A DNA stretch of 64,000 nucleotides from the NCBI GenBank assembly GCA_902614395.1, contig CACMKW010000002.1, positions 129,356-193,355 of the forward strand. Reading direction: 5' to 3'. Both the position numbers and the translations under genes were made by a program. The number at the start of each line of letters is the position of its first letter. Position 1 is the first letter of the stretch. Shown piece by piece: positions 1 through 8,613 of this stretch. The notes under the pieces are model-generated. The model searched no databases and had not been told where the DNA came from. It worked only from the letters and a program-made list of their open reading frames with translations. The stretch is from an uncultured Alphaproteobacteria bacterium (GTDB lineage: Bacteria; Pseudomonadota; Alphaproteobacteria; HIMB59; GCA-002718135).

Positions 1-88
1 CAATCAAGTATCTCTATTGATGAAAGCATAGCTAGTAGAGTCGGTTAATGGAAGTTTGTACTATTTTAATTTTAATATTTATTTTATT

Positions 89-1981
89 TTAGTTTATTTT
101 ATCCAAATCAACTAACTTGATTAAGTTTTTAGCTCTTTCTTTTGCTTTATCTAAATCATTATCTGATAAATTTAATTCACTAAGATTTCTTCCTTTTATA
201 TCTTGACTTGACCAATAAACATAACCTGCTTCTTCATATTCATTCAATAAAATCATATAAGCATAATAAAACATTGCAGCATCACCTTTATTTATCTCTC
301 CTTCAAAACATCTATTATTTCCAAGATTAAGATTAAATAATTTTTCTAATGCAACTAATGAACCATTTTGAAATAAATCATAAAGTTTTTTATTTAATTT
401 AACTCTTAGTAAATCAAAGTTTTCATAATTTTCCAAATCTTCTCTTAATGGAGCTTGCCCTAAACAATTATACAATAGTCTCGTATTAATATCTGAATGA
501 TGTTCTCGAAATGTATATCCAATTCTATTTAGGGTAAAAGCATCAATTCCAAAAGATTCAAAATATTCTTCATCAATTATTTTAAAACATATATCTTCCA
601 TTGATACTTCTGAAATATTTAAAATGTTATTACTAAAATAAATTGAGCTGCAGTAATTGAAATAAGAATTTCTTAAAGAATTTGAAATATGGTCTTTATT
701 ATCTATACTTTCTTTAAATAGATTTTCAATTATTCCAATTTTACTCTCATTAATTTTTTTTGAATAGACACTGTACATTAAAGCTAACTCATTCATAGCA
801 CCATAATGTTTCTTGAAAGTTGATTTTTCTAATAATTTTATAATTTTATTAGGCATTGCATATCCTCCAAGTAACAACTCTTTAGCGAATATGTATGCGG
901 CAACTCCAGTTTCATCATTTTTAATTGCTTTACTAAAATATTTCTCAACACCTACATAATCTTCTGCAGAAAATGAGATTAAACCTAATTCAATATCAAC
1001 ATTTCTATCTATATTTTCTAACTCTAATATTTGTTTGTTATAAATATTAGCTCCATTATATAGTCTTTTTTGATACTTTGATTTATTGCCAAAAATATCT
1101 AAGGATGGCATTTCTTCTAGACATAATATTAGTAATAAATTTAATAAACTATCATTCTCATCATAAACATCATTCAGTATTAAGAATGCCTCTTCAATGT
1201 CTTTATCTACACCTAAACCATATAGATAATGTAAGGCTTCAATTTTTTTTATTCCTTCTATGTTTTCAGAACTATTATTTGTAGTAACTGGAGATTCTTG
1301 AATAAATTTTAAAGATTTTTTATAATCAATTTTACCTTCAATCCCAAAAAAATTAGATAAAACTGCTGTAAAGTAATCAGGGTAATTTCCATTATGAATT
1401 TCTTCTCTTATTTTTTTTTTAATATTATATGCTTCTTGGGTATTTTTTCTTTCAATATTCCCAAAACTATAAGTTCTATATAATGAGTTGTAGTATGATA
1501 AATTATTATTTTTCTCATTTCTATTAATATTTATTTCAATAGCTTTTTTAATATATTCGACTCCACTTTCATTAAATTCTTTATGTCTTTCAAAATGTTC
1601 TGCTAAATCTATGTAGGCAGCATCTAAACCATTTTGTGCTGCAATTTTAAGGTAGTATAAATAATTTTCATCATAATCAAATTGAGTTCTAAGAGCCTTA
1701 TAATAATAAGCAATGGAATGGCCATCTTCGATTGCAAAATCAATCCAATTATCGACCAAATCCCAACGGCATGTTTCTTTTTCTTCATCTAATCCATAGA
1801 CTGTAGTTTTAAATACCCAGCTTACTTGTTTATTAATAGTATCAACATCAAAACAATGATTTATTAAGGTAGTAATAGCATCTTTATCGTCACTTTTTGC
1901 CTTTTCGTATAAGTCAAAATAATCAATAGCCTTTACTTGAGAAGTAAGAAAAAGAACTGCTAAAAAGATGTACCTAATCAT
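89..1981 (-). CDS. Secreted Sel1/TPR-like repeat protein
   Basis: 630-residue protein of unknown function. Residues 1-18 form a typical signal peptide (MIRYIFLAVLFLTSQVKA), so export to the periplasm or beyond is likely. The mature part is predicted almost entirely helical. It contains Sel1-like pieces, for example HYLYGLGVDKDIEEAF near residue 252 and AAYIDLAEHFE near residue 120, which match the Sel1/TPR helix-turn-helix pattern. Such solenoids usually mediate protein-protein contacts. No catalytic motif is visible. It is rich in N, K, Y and E, in line with the AT-rich genome. It stands alone next to other unrecognised genes in what looks like an accessory stretch left of the tRNA-Gly gene. 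The Sel1 call is moderately sure; the role is unknown. Confidence 0.6.
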   Translation of the reverse strand: MIRYIFLAVLFLTSQVKAIDYFDLYEKAKSDDKDAITTLINHCFDVDTINKQVSWVFKTTVYGLDEEKETCRWDLVDNWIDFAIEDGHSIAYYYKALRTQFDYDENYLYYLKIAAQNGLDAAYIDLAEHFERHKEFNESGVEYIKKAIEININRNEKNNNLSYYNSLYRTYSFGNIERKNTQEAYNIKKKIREEIHNGNYPDYFTAVLSNFFGIEGKIDYKKSLKFIQESPVTTNNSSENIEGIKKIEALHYLYGLGVDKDIEEAFLILNDVYDENDSLLNLLLILCLEEMPSLDIFGNKSKYQKRLYNGANIYNKQILELENIDRNVDIELGLISFSAEDYVGVEKYFSKAIKNDETGVAAYIFAKELLLGGYAMPNKIIKLLEKSTFKKHYGAMNELALMYSVYSKKINESKIGIIENLFKESIDNKDHISNSLRNSYFNYCSSIYFSNNILNISEVSMEDICFKIIDEEYFESFGIDAFTLNRIGYTFREHHSDINTRLLYNCLGQAPLREDLENYENFDLLRVKLNKKLYDLFQNGSLVALEKLFNLNLGNNRCFEGEINKGDAAMFYYAYMILLNEYEEAGYVYWSSQDIKGRNLSELNLSDNDLDKAKERAKNLIKLVDLDKIN

Positions 1982-2039
1982 AATTGAATTTAAAATATAT
2001 CATGCTTTAGAAATAAGTTAAAATAATGATACCAAACTA

Positions 2040-2546
2040 TTATTCAGGTTTTGAAAATCCAAATTTTCTTTGAATATCTTCCATAGTTAATTCCCTTTTT
2101 ATAGAAGTATCAAACTTAGACTCAATACATTCCCATTCACCATCTCTTGGCCTTTTAATATGAGTTATATTACTTACCACTTTACCTTTTTCGCTAGTTC
2201 GTTGTTGAACCCTTATATAAGCTTTAGTCATTTCTAACTCCTCTGGATGAGGGACCTCAGATAATGATTGGATTACATCATATTCTTTGCTCAATAGTGC
2301 TCTCGTAACCTTCACAACTTTGCTTTTAGAGCTCTTCATTTGTGAATAATTACATACTGCAACAGCAAACAAAGGATTGTCGTATTCATCGTGAATAGGA
2401 CTATTTGTTTCTTTATCGATGATGGCAAATTTAAAAACCCATCTTTTTCCAAGAGGGAAATATTCTTCATCTATACTTAAGAATATACTGTAATATTCTC
2501 CATCAGGTGTATTGTTACCGTAGTGCTTTAATTTGAATTTACGCAT
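2040..2546 (-). CDS. Hypothetical protein, unknown family
   Basis: About 168 residues starting MRKFKLKHYGNNTPDGEYY. The open frame extends 24 codons further upstream. I place the start at the ATG at 2546 because it has a GGAG ribosome-binding site nine bases upstream and the extra N-terminal residues look non-coding. There is no signal peptide or membrane segment. The protein looks like a small soluble alpha/beta fold with many aromatic and charged residues, including a segment around DEEYFPLGKRWVFKF. I do not recognise the family. It lies 58 bp upstream of the Sel1-like gene on the same strand, so the two may be co-transcribed. Confidence 0.55.
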   Translation of the reverse strand: MRKFKLKHYGNNTPDGEYYSIFLSIDEEYFPLGKRWVFKFAIIDKETNSPIHDEYDNPLFAVAVCNYSQMKSSKSKVVKVTRALLSKEYDVIQSLSEVPHPEELEMTKAYIRVQQRTSEKGKVVSNITHIKRPRDGEWECIESKFDTSIKRELTMEDIQRKFGFSKPE

Positions 2547-2961
2547 GTTAAACGTTCTCCGAGTAGAGTTTGTATACTGATAATTATGAGAATAATTTAA
2601 AAGTAAGCCGCTTAACAAACTATAGTTATATTTATTTATATATATATCACAAATTCTTAAAAACTATGAATGTACTATATTATTTTTATTAAATATTTAT
2701 TATCTGTGTACCTAGTAGTGTAGTTAATAATCTATAAAGAAATAATCTAAAAAGATAATAAGGTAATAATCCATAAGGGTAATAAGTAAGAAATTTAATA
2801 AGGTAAAATTTTAGTAATATATAAAGGTAGAAATCTAGTAAGGTACTAAGGTAATAAGGTGGTTCTTAGTACCTGTTGATATATAATTTGGGCCGCCTTA
2901 CTAACTTGTGAACATAGTATCTTGTGGAATTAAGCAACCTGCTCATGTTATAAAATAAGAC
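2547..2961. other. Spacer with repeated AAGGTA motifs
   Basis: 415 bp with no convincing gene. From about 2755 to 2860 the sequence repeats AAGGTA or close variants at roughly 2759, 2775, 2799, 2824, 2840, 2848 and 2855, often as TAATAAGGTAATAA. It ends in a hairpin-forming inverted repeat (separate entry). The left part (2619-2700) is plain A/T-rich sequence. It probably holds the divergent promoters of the two flanking hypothetical genes, but no clear -35/-10 pair is visible. Confidence 0.5.
2841..2874. repeat. 10-bp perfect inverted repeat (hairpin)
   Basis: AGGTACTAAG at 2841-2850 and its exact reverse complement CTTAGTACCT at 2865-2874 flank a 14-nt loop that contains another AAGGT copy. 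There is no T-run on either side, so it does not look like an intrinsic terminator. It sits about 90 bp upstream of the secreted-protein gene at 2962. An operator or RNA structure is possible; the function is unknown. Confidence 0.6.
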
Positions 2962-3471
2962 ATGCGAGTATTTGTAGCATTATTTGTGTTTAGCATTTTA
3001 GCATTCAACGTTAATGCAGCCACATATGTATTGTGTACAGGACACGGTGATATAAGTTTAAAATTAACTAGGAATAAAATTTTTATTAATGAAGATAATA
3101 ATAGCTTGATAGATTGGTCTAGGCATATTGAAAAATATACCAAAGAAGAAATAGTTTTAAATAAATCTACTAAACATAATAAAACTTTCAAATGTTCAGA
3201 ATTAGATGAAGATAGTGAAATGTATAATTATTTGGATTGTGCATTTTTTCCAAGCTCAATTGAGAAAAAAATAAATAAAGTTTATACTGAAAATCCTTAC
3301 TCAGAAGAAATAATATTCAAGATAGATAGAATTTCAGGTAAGATGTCTAAAGTTCATAACAGATATACATTAGGTTTTAGTGAATACAGTTCAAATGTAA
3401 GTCCATCAATGAGAGTTGACCGTTATAGTCGTAATTATAAATGTGAAGAAAGTGATAAGACTAAATTCTAA
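2962..3471 (+). CDS. Secreted hypothetical protein
   Basis: 169 residues. Residues 1-19 form a signal peptide ending in a consensus cleavage site (NVNA-A), so the protein should be periplasmic or secreted. The mature part starts with a strand-rich TYVLCTGHGDISLKL segment and has four cysteines (CTG, KCSEL, LDCAF, YKCEES), which could form two disulfides. The C-terminal half carries SGKMSKVHNRYTLGF. I do not recognise the family, although small AT-rich marine alphaproteobacteria carry many such exported beta-rich proteins. No strong ribosome-binding site precedes the ATG. It is monocistronic and belongs to the accessory stretch left of tRNA-Gly. Confidence 0.5.
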   Translation: MRVFVALFVFSILAFNVNAATYVLCTGHGDISLKLTRNKIFINEDNNSLIDWSRHIEKYTKEEIVLNKSTKHNKTFKCSELDEDSEMYNYLDCAFFPSSIEKKINKVYTENPYSEEIIFKIDRISGKMSKVHNRYTLGFSEYSSNVSPSMRVDRYSRNYKCEESDKTKF

Positions 3472-3665
3472 AAAGTAGTTTCCACTGTAAACCACTTATC
3501 AAGCACATTACGAGGTATATATATACCCTACCCCCATAGGACGCCTGCACTACCCCTTTTGGAAACAACATTTTTTATTGTGTCACACTCTTGTCACAAC
3601 AAGGATATAAAGATAAGAAAGTTTTAAAAAACTTAACAGACAAAAGAGAGAGTTTGTGGGCTTAT
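3472..3665. other. Spacer between secreted-protein gene and tRNA-Gly
   Basis: 194 bp without a gene. It holds a perfect 14-bp palindrome, GGTATATATATACC, at 3514-3527, and a weak A/T stem (AAGTTTT at 3619-3625 with AAAACTT at 3628-3634) that could help terminate the leftward tRNA-Gly transcript. No duplicated tRNA 3' end that would mark an integration site is visible here. Confidence 0.45.
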
Positions 3666-3740
3666 TGGAGCGGGCGAAGGGATTCGAACCCTCGACTTCA
3701 ACCTTGGCAAGGTTGCGCTCTACCCCTGAGCTACGCCCGC
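3666..3740 (-). tRNA. tRNA-Gly (GCC)
   Basis: Read on the minus strand, the 5' arm GCGGGCG at 3740-3734 pairs with CGCCCGC at 3676-3670. The D-arm reads AGCTCAGGGGTAGAGC, the anticodon loop is TTGCCAA with anticodon GCC, and the T-arm contains GGTTCGAATCC. The discriminator is T, as usual for tRNA-Gly, and CCA is encoded at 3668-3666. The cloverleaf is complete with no mismatches in the acceptor stem. It separates the accessory genes on the left from the conserved chromosome on the right. Confidence 0.97.
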
Positions 3741-3794
3741 ATAATTTAGACAATTACCACTTTGAATTTATAAGTCAATATTTGAGAAAACGAT

Positions 3795-4613
3795 TTATTT
3801 GAATCTTCTTCTGTAGACAATGTCAACAAGTAACATATGAGGTAGTGTTAAAGCAGCAAGTCCAATGAAAATTACTTTTAATATCGACTCATATAATGAT
3901 AAATTCTGAACTAAATAGTAAACAATACCTAAACCTCCAATCCAAGAAATTACTGTAAAAATTATTGTTGTGTAAATAACAAAGTATTTATTTTTTAAGT
4001 TTAAATAAATGTTTTTAATCAGATGTTTTAAATGTTTATAAGTGTGAAAAAAACAAAAATATATCGCAAAACTTAGTAATGGATCAAAAAAATAAAAAAT
4101 TAGTAAAAGAAATAGAATTTCAATAATTCCTTTTCGTAATTTCTTTTCGAAAAAGGAAAGATAAATAAAATATATTATAGATAATAATGTTAAAAAATAT
4201 GGGATGAAGAAATATTTTTGGATTGAATAAATATTAATATTTGTCAGATATTCAAATATCAAAAAAGATTGATCTTCGTTGAAAAATATTATTCCAAAAA
4301 TAATAGTCATTCCATAAGTAAAGCTTACAGAATACTTATATTTATTTATTTTAAAGTTTGACCAATCACATAATCCAAAATGAGCAATAGTCATTATAAT
4401 AAAAATTGTTAGCGCAATAATAGGAAAATTTAACCAAAACAAAATGACAATAAAAAATAAAATTAGGTAGTAAAATATAAATTGTAGAAATTGAATTCTG
4501 TTACTAAAACCTACTAAGGAAGCAACTGCACCATCAAATGAACCATGTGGAAGACCAATGAAAAATATTAATAAAAAAGAAATAATATTTAAAATTGTAA
4601 GGTCGGCTAACAT
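3795..4613 (-). CDS. blh: Beta-carotene 15,15'-dioxygenase, Brp/Blh family
   Basis: 272 residues, an integral membrane protein with about seven or eight hydrophobic segments. Blh cleaves beta-carotene symmetrically into two retinals, the chromophore of microbial rhodopsins. The iron-binding histidines expected for the family are visible: H23 in GLPHGSFD, H78 in TIAHFGLCDW, and H190/H194 in FFHTYKHLKH. A terminal LPHMLLVD motif is also typical. It is the last gene of the crtI-crtB-crtY-blh operon and starts one base after the crtY stop codon, which indicates translational coupling. The all-present histidines argue that it is active. No rhodopsin gene is in this window, so the user of the retinal must be encoded elsewhere. 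Confidence 0.93.
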   Translation of the reverse strand: MLADLTILNIISFLLIFFIGLPHGSFDGAVASLVGFSNRIQFLQFIFYYLILFFIVILFWLNFPIIALTIFIIMTIAHFGLCDWSNFKINKYKYSVSFTYGMTIIFGIIFFNEDQSFLIFEYLTNINIYSIQKYFFIPYFLTLLSIIYFIYLSFFEKKLRKGIIEILFLLLIFYFFDPLLSFAIYFCFFHTYKHLKHLIKNIYLNLKNKYFVIYTTIIFTVISWIGGLGIVYYLVQNLSLYESILKVIFIGLAALTLPHMLLVDIVYRRRFK

Positions 4614-4614
4614 A

Positions 4615-5697
4615 TTATTTAAATAATTCTTTTATAAAAGGAAGCTTGGGCATACTATTTATAATTTTTAACTTAGTTAGAAAATTTGATTCACCCATCA
4701 TAAAACTTTGAAATTCATTTCCATTTAGATTAGATGCGAGCTTTATAAATGATCTTCCATCTTCTCTATTATTTTTTAAAAAATTAATAAAAACTTTATC
4801 CATTTTTCTTTCTAAAAAATTATGGATATTTACATAGTTATTCTTTGAATTTTTTAACAATTGAATTTGTTTTATAAGAAATGAAAAGACATATCCAGTA
4901 GAAGGCTTGCACGCACCTCCTCTAATACCAATATTGAAGATATTAGAATTAACCGATCTTTTCTCCTCTGCAAAAAACATTGGTATAACTCCTTTTTCTG
5001 AACTAAGTTCTTTAAAATTATTAATATTATTTTTCTTTAAGTAATCATTTATTTTTTCTCTATACCAGGAGGTGCGACAAACATCTTTCGAAAAGACCGT
5101 CGATTCAACAAGCGCTTTATTGTGACTAAATGGTAGGATGTATATAAAATGTAAAACATTATTTTCTTCAGTAAAATGCATCAAGGTTAATTTACCTTCA
5201 TTAAAAGTATTATCTGCTACGGTAATATTAATTCCAAAAAAATGTTGTAATAATTCACATTTTTTTTCTTTTGTTGACCGTGAATCATATATATTTTCAG
5301 CGTAATATATATTGTCATCAGCGGTGATTATTTTAAAATAATTTTGTTCAGGAAAATATTGGACAACTTGTTTGTTTATGATTTCTAATTTATTTTTTGT
5401 TTCTAAGCAAAATTTTTTCCAAGTTTTAAAACTAATGACACAATAAGGTTTATCTAAAGTTGTGTGTGTTACATCGGTATTTTTGTTTCCAATAGTCCAT
5501 TTGTACCATTTTTTTTCAATAATTTTTTCAAATGGCTTCATCCAATCTGTTAACCAAAAACCGAAAATATTGTCTCTTTTGTTTATATCTCCACTTTCAA
5601 ATGCAATGATTTCGTTATAGCTATCCCCATAAAGAATTTTATTTACAGCTAAACCACTAGGGCCTAAGCCAATTATTGCAGCTTTATAAATTTTCAT
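4615..5697 (-). CDS. crtY: Lycopene beta-cyclase
   Basis: 360 residues, FAD-dependent enzyme that closes both ends of lycopene to give beta-carotene. The N-terminal dinucleotide-binding loop GLGPSGLAV is at residues 10-18. The lycopene-cyclase signature around residue 268, IRGGACKPSTGYVF, corresponds to the family pattern GxRxGxxHPxTGY with K in place of H. The length is close to the usual 370-390. The start overlaps the end of crtB by 14 bp, and blh follows immediately, so it is in a tightly coupled operon. The protein is divergent and lysine/asparagine-rich, as expected in an AT-rich genome. The identity is well supported by motif and context. Confidence 0.92.
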   Translation of the reverse strand: MKIYKAAIIGLGPSGLAVNKILYGDSYNEIIAFESGDINKRDNIFGFWLTDWMKPFEKIIEKKWYKWTIGNKNTDVTHTTLDKPYCVISFKTWKKFCLETKNKLEIINKQVVQYFPEQNYFKIITADDNIYYAENIYDSRSTKEKKCELLQHFFGINITVADNTFNEGKLTLMHFTEENNVLHFIYILPFSHNKALVESTVFSKDVCRTSWYREKINDYLKKNNINNFKELSSEKGVIPMFFAEEKRSVNSNIFNIGIRGGACKPSTGYVFSFLIKQIQLLKNSKNNYVNIHNFLERKMDKVFINFLKNNREDGRSFIKLASNLNGNEFQSFMMGESNFLTKLKIINSMPKLPFIKELFK

Positions 5698-6565
5698 TTG
5701 GGAAATTATCTCTAATTTTTTGATACTGATATTTTATAAAAGGGATAAAAATAAAAAGTAAGATTGATTTAACTGTAATTATAGATTTTTCTAATAAGTT
5801 TAAATAAGCCCTTTTTCTTAAATATTTTTTTTTATTGGATTTTATCTTAATGCCAATACCTCTATAAATATTAGCCGCGATGAATATGCCTAGTCTGGTA
5901 GATAGCGGGATATATTTTAAACCAGAAAAACCATTTTCATAAAACTTATCTGAAAGACATAATACTTCATGAATTGCATTTGATATTTTTTCATCTTTTT
6001 CTGAAGTTTTGTTATGAAGATCAGTTAAATTTTTTAATGATATATCAGGTATCCAATCAGCAGGTAAATATATTCTTTTCATTTTAGAATCTTCATAAAC
6101 ATCTCTTGCTATGTTTATTAGCTGCATTCCAATACCTAAGTCAATTGCAGATCGTGCTGCCATTTCATGTTTTACTCCTATAATTTTAGACATCATTAAT
6201 CCAACAGTACCAGCAACATGATAAGAGTATTTTATAAGTTCTTCCTTGTTTTGAATTCTTATTTTTTTCTGATCCAAAATTAATCCCTCTATTAAATCTA
6301 TAAAAATTAAATTGTTAATTTCATTTTTTTGCAAAAAAATATTTACTTTATTATTTTTGTTTGTCCTTATTTCTTCAATTGAATTTTTGAGATAGATAGT
6401 TTGATCTTCGCTATATTTATCAGCTATATCATCAAAATATCTACAAATTGAATAAAGAGTGCCTGCATTTTTTTTGAAACTTTTTGGTAAAAAAAAACTT
6501 GCCCAATAAAAACTTTTACCCTCTCTTTTAAGATCAATAGATGAATTAAGCTGTAAATCAATCAT
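5684..6565 (-). CDS. crtB: Phytoene synthase
   Basis: 293 residues, trans-isoprenyl diphosphate synthase family. It condenses two geranylgeranyl diphosphates to phytoene, the first committed step of C40 carotenoids. The N-terminal motif SFYWASFFLPK is followed by the first aspartate-rich site YFDDIAD (residues 43-49). The second, NIARDVYEDSKMKRIYLP, has its aspartates at 155 and 159. Both Mg-diphosphate sites are intact. The gene starts two bases after the crtI stop and overlaps crtY, so it is in the same operon. No GGPP synthase (crtE) is in the cluster, so its substrate must come from a synthase encoded elsewhere. Confidence 0.95.
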   Translation of the reverse strand: MIDLQLNSSIDLKREGKSFYWASFFLPKSFKKNAGTLYSICRYFDDIADKYSEDQTIYLKNSIEEIRTNKNNKVNIFLQKNEINNLIFIDLIEGLILDQKKIRIQNKEELIKYSYHVAGTVGLMMSKIIGVKHEMAARSAIDLGIGMQLINIARDVYEDSKMKRIYLPADWIPDISLKNLTDLHNKTSEKDEKISNAIHEVLCLSDKFYENGFSGLKYIPLSTRLGIFIAANIYRGIGIKIKSNKKKYLRKRAYLNLLEKSIITVKSILLFIFIPFIKYQYQKIRDNFPNENL

Positions 6566-6567
6566 TG

Positions 6568-8043
6568 TTATTTTAATTCAGTTTTAATTATATTTTCAAC
6601 AACTTTAGCTGATGAGAGAACTCCTGGTATACCTGCTCCTGGATGGGATCCTGCAGCAGAAAAATATAGATTTTTAATTTTTTTATCTTTGTTATGGTAT
6701 CTAAACCAAGCTGATTGTGTAAAGATGGGCGCTATAGAAAAGCCTGCTCCATGCATAGAATTGTAATCATTCTTAAAATCTTTAGGATTCATCCAGAAAA
6801 CATCCGTAATATTCTTTTCTAAATCTGGCATAATCGTTTGAGATAGTTCTTTAACTATTTTATTTTTAAGATTCTCTGATTCAATATCCCAATCAACTTT
6901 GCCTTGTAAATTAGGTACTGGACACAAAACATAAAAACTATCACAGCCTTTCGGTGCAAAGGACTTATCTGTTGCAGTAGGTCTGTGAATGTATAAGGAA
7001 AAATCATCAGATAAAATTTTATTTTTAAAAATATCATGAAGTAAAGACTTAAATCTTTCAGTCATCCAAATAGTATGATGAGCAACTTTATGGTATTGTT
7101 TTTTCGTACCAAAAAAAAGAACAAAAAGTCCCATTGAATACAATAAGTTTTTTTCTTTTAATACTGGTCTTCTTAAATTTTGTTTTTTTAAAAGTTTGGA
7201 GTAAACCATGGGTGGATCAGCATTACAAACAACTAAATCTATATTGGAAATTTCTTCATTGTTTGTTAATATTTTTGTTATCCTATTATTTTCAACAATA
7301 AATTCTTTTGCCTCTGTATTTGTTTTAATTTTAATACCACAATCAATCATTAATTGTTTTAATTCAGATACAATTTTACCAGTTCCACCCATACAAAAAA
7401 ATACTCCCCATTTTCTCTCTAAATAATGAATCAAGGCGTAAATAGATGTTGTTGTGTGTGGATCACCTCCAACTAAAAGTGGATGAATTGAAAATGCTTT
7501 TCTAAGATAGGAATTTTTTAGATAACTATTTACAAGTTGAGATACTGTGAAATAACTTTTCAAAATTATCAAATTAGGAATAACTCCTAACATTTTAAAA
7601 AAAGAAATAAATGGTTTGTCAGCTAATTGTGTAAACCCTACATCAAATATTTTTTTTGATTGATTTAAAAGTTTATAATATCCTTTTATATCCCTCTTAT
7701 CAAATTTACTTATCTCACTGTTTGTTTTTTCAACTGTAGAACAATAGTCAAAAGTCTTACCGTCATGAAAATAATATCTATACCAGGGTTCAAGAGGAAC
7801 AAATTTCAAATAATCTTCTCTTTTTTTTCCAAATAAACTAAATAATTCATCAAAAAGAAATGGTGCTGTTATAACGGTTGGTCCGGCATCATGTTTAAAA
7901 CCATTCACTTTAAAAACTCTTGCTCTTCCTCCAAGCTCATCTAGTTTTTCAATAATTGTTGTGTCATAGCCTAATTTTTTTAATCTTAAACTAATCGCAA
8001 TACCTCCAAAACCACTTCCTATAACTACTGCTTTTTTTCCCAT
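6568..8043 (-). CDS. crtI: Phytoene desaturase
   Basis: 491 residues, FAD-dependent CrtI-type desaturase that converts phytoene to lycopene. The N-terminus has the Rossmann motif VIGSGFGGIAISLRL, followed by LGGRARVFKVNGFKHDAGPT with the conserved DxGPT. The C-terminus carries the family signature HPGAGIPGVLSSAK. The length matches bacterial CrtI (about 490-510). It is the first gene of the minus-strand carotenoid operon. Its start lies 57 bp from the divergent prdX gene, so the operon promoter must lie in or near that short gap. There is no sign of truncation or frameshift. Confidence 0.95.
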   Translation of the reverse strand: MGKKAVVIGSGFGGIAISLRLKKLGYDTTIIEKLDELGGRARVFKVNGFKHDAGPTVITAPFLFDELFSLFGKKREDYLKFVPLEPWYRYYFHDGKTFDYCSTVEKTNSEISKFDKRDIKGYYKLLNQSKKIFDVGFTQLADKPFISFFKMLGVIPNLIILKSYFTVSQLVNSYLKNSYLRKAFSIHPLLVGGDPHTTTSIYALIHYLERKWGVFFCMGGTGKIVSELKQLMIDCGIKIKTNTEAKEFIVENNRITKILTNNEEISNIDLVVCNADPPMVYSKLLKKQNLRRPVLKEKNLLYSMGLFVLFFGTKKQYHKVAHHTIWMTERFKSLLHDIFKNKILSDDFSLYIHRPTATDKSFAPKGCDSFYVLCPVPNLQGKVDWDIESENLKNKIVKELSQTIMPDLEKNITDVFWMNPKDFKNDYNSMHGAGFSIAPIFTQSAWFRYHNKDKKIKNLYFSAAGSHPGAGIPGVLSSAKVVENIIKTELK

Positions 8044-8100
8044 TTTTAATTTTGTAATTGTATTTAAATACCTTATTTCTTAATAAATATAATATTATTT

Positions 8101-8613
8101 ATGCTTACAAAGACAGATTTATTTGAATTACTTAGTGTAAAAAATAAAGATTTTCAAATTCATGATCATGATCCTTTATTCACTGTTGAAGACTCTGAAA
8201 AGCTAAGAGGTGAAATTAAAGGGGCTCATACAAAGAATTTATTTTTAAAAAATAAAAAAAATAATTTTTTTCTTTTTAGTTGTGATGAAAATGCAAAGGT
8301 TGATTTAAAGAAATTTTCTAAATCTATCGATGCTAAGAATTTATCATTTGCTAATGCTGAATATTTAGAACAATTTTTGGGCATAAAGCCAGGATCAGTC
8401 TCACCATTTGCCCTTATTAATGACAAAGGCAACGTTGTTGAATTTTACTTAGATGAAAAACTTTTTAACAGTGAAATAATTAATTTTCACCCCCTAATTA
8501 ATACCACAACTATAAGTATAAAGACTTCAGAGTTTATAAACTTCCTGCTTGAAAATAATAAAAAAATTCATATTTTTTCTTTAGATAGTTATAGTATAGT
8601 AAAATCTTTATGA
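8101..8613 (+). CDS. prdX: YbaK/ProXp-ala-type aminoacyl-tRNA deacylase
   Basis: 170 residues, resembling free-standing prolyl-tRNA editing proteins (PrdX/ProXp-ala, YbaK family), which hydrolyse mischarged Ala-tRNA(Pro) in the cytoplasm. Visible family features are HDHDPLFTVEDSEKLRGEIKGAHTKNLFLKNKK (residues about 21-53, shown in parts: FTVEDSEKL, GAHTKNLFLKNKK) with the catalytic-region lysine, and GIKPGSVSPFALIND with the GxxxP loop. It starts the plus-strand group and overlaps the next gene by an ATGA junction. The family is well supported. The exact substrate is inferred, and the gene symbol is by analogy. Confidence 0.85.
   Translation: MLTKTDLFELLSVKNKDFQIHDHDPLFTVEDSEKLRGEIKGAHTKNLFLKNKKNNFFLFSCDENAKVDLKKFSKSIDAKNLSFANAEYLEQFLGIKPGSVSPFALINDKGNVVEFYLDEKLFNSEIINFHPLINTTTISIKTSEFINFLLENNKKIHIFSLDSYSIVKSL

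Noticed and set aside
1..48. Possible C-terminal end of a plus-strand gene (15 codons then TAA)
   Set aside because: Too short to support; an open stretch of 15 codons is not significant in any frame at this base composition.
1078..1284. Plus-strand open frame of 68 codons opposite the Sel1-like gene
   Set aside because: Lies antisense inside a longer coherent gene with a signal peptide; its composition is that of a shadow frame.
2943..3191. Minus-strand open frame overlapping the secreted protein
   Set aside because: Antisense to a frame with a proper signal peptide and cysteine pattern; no ribosome-binding site.
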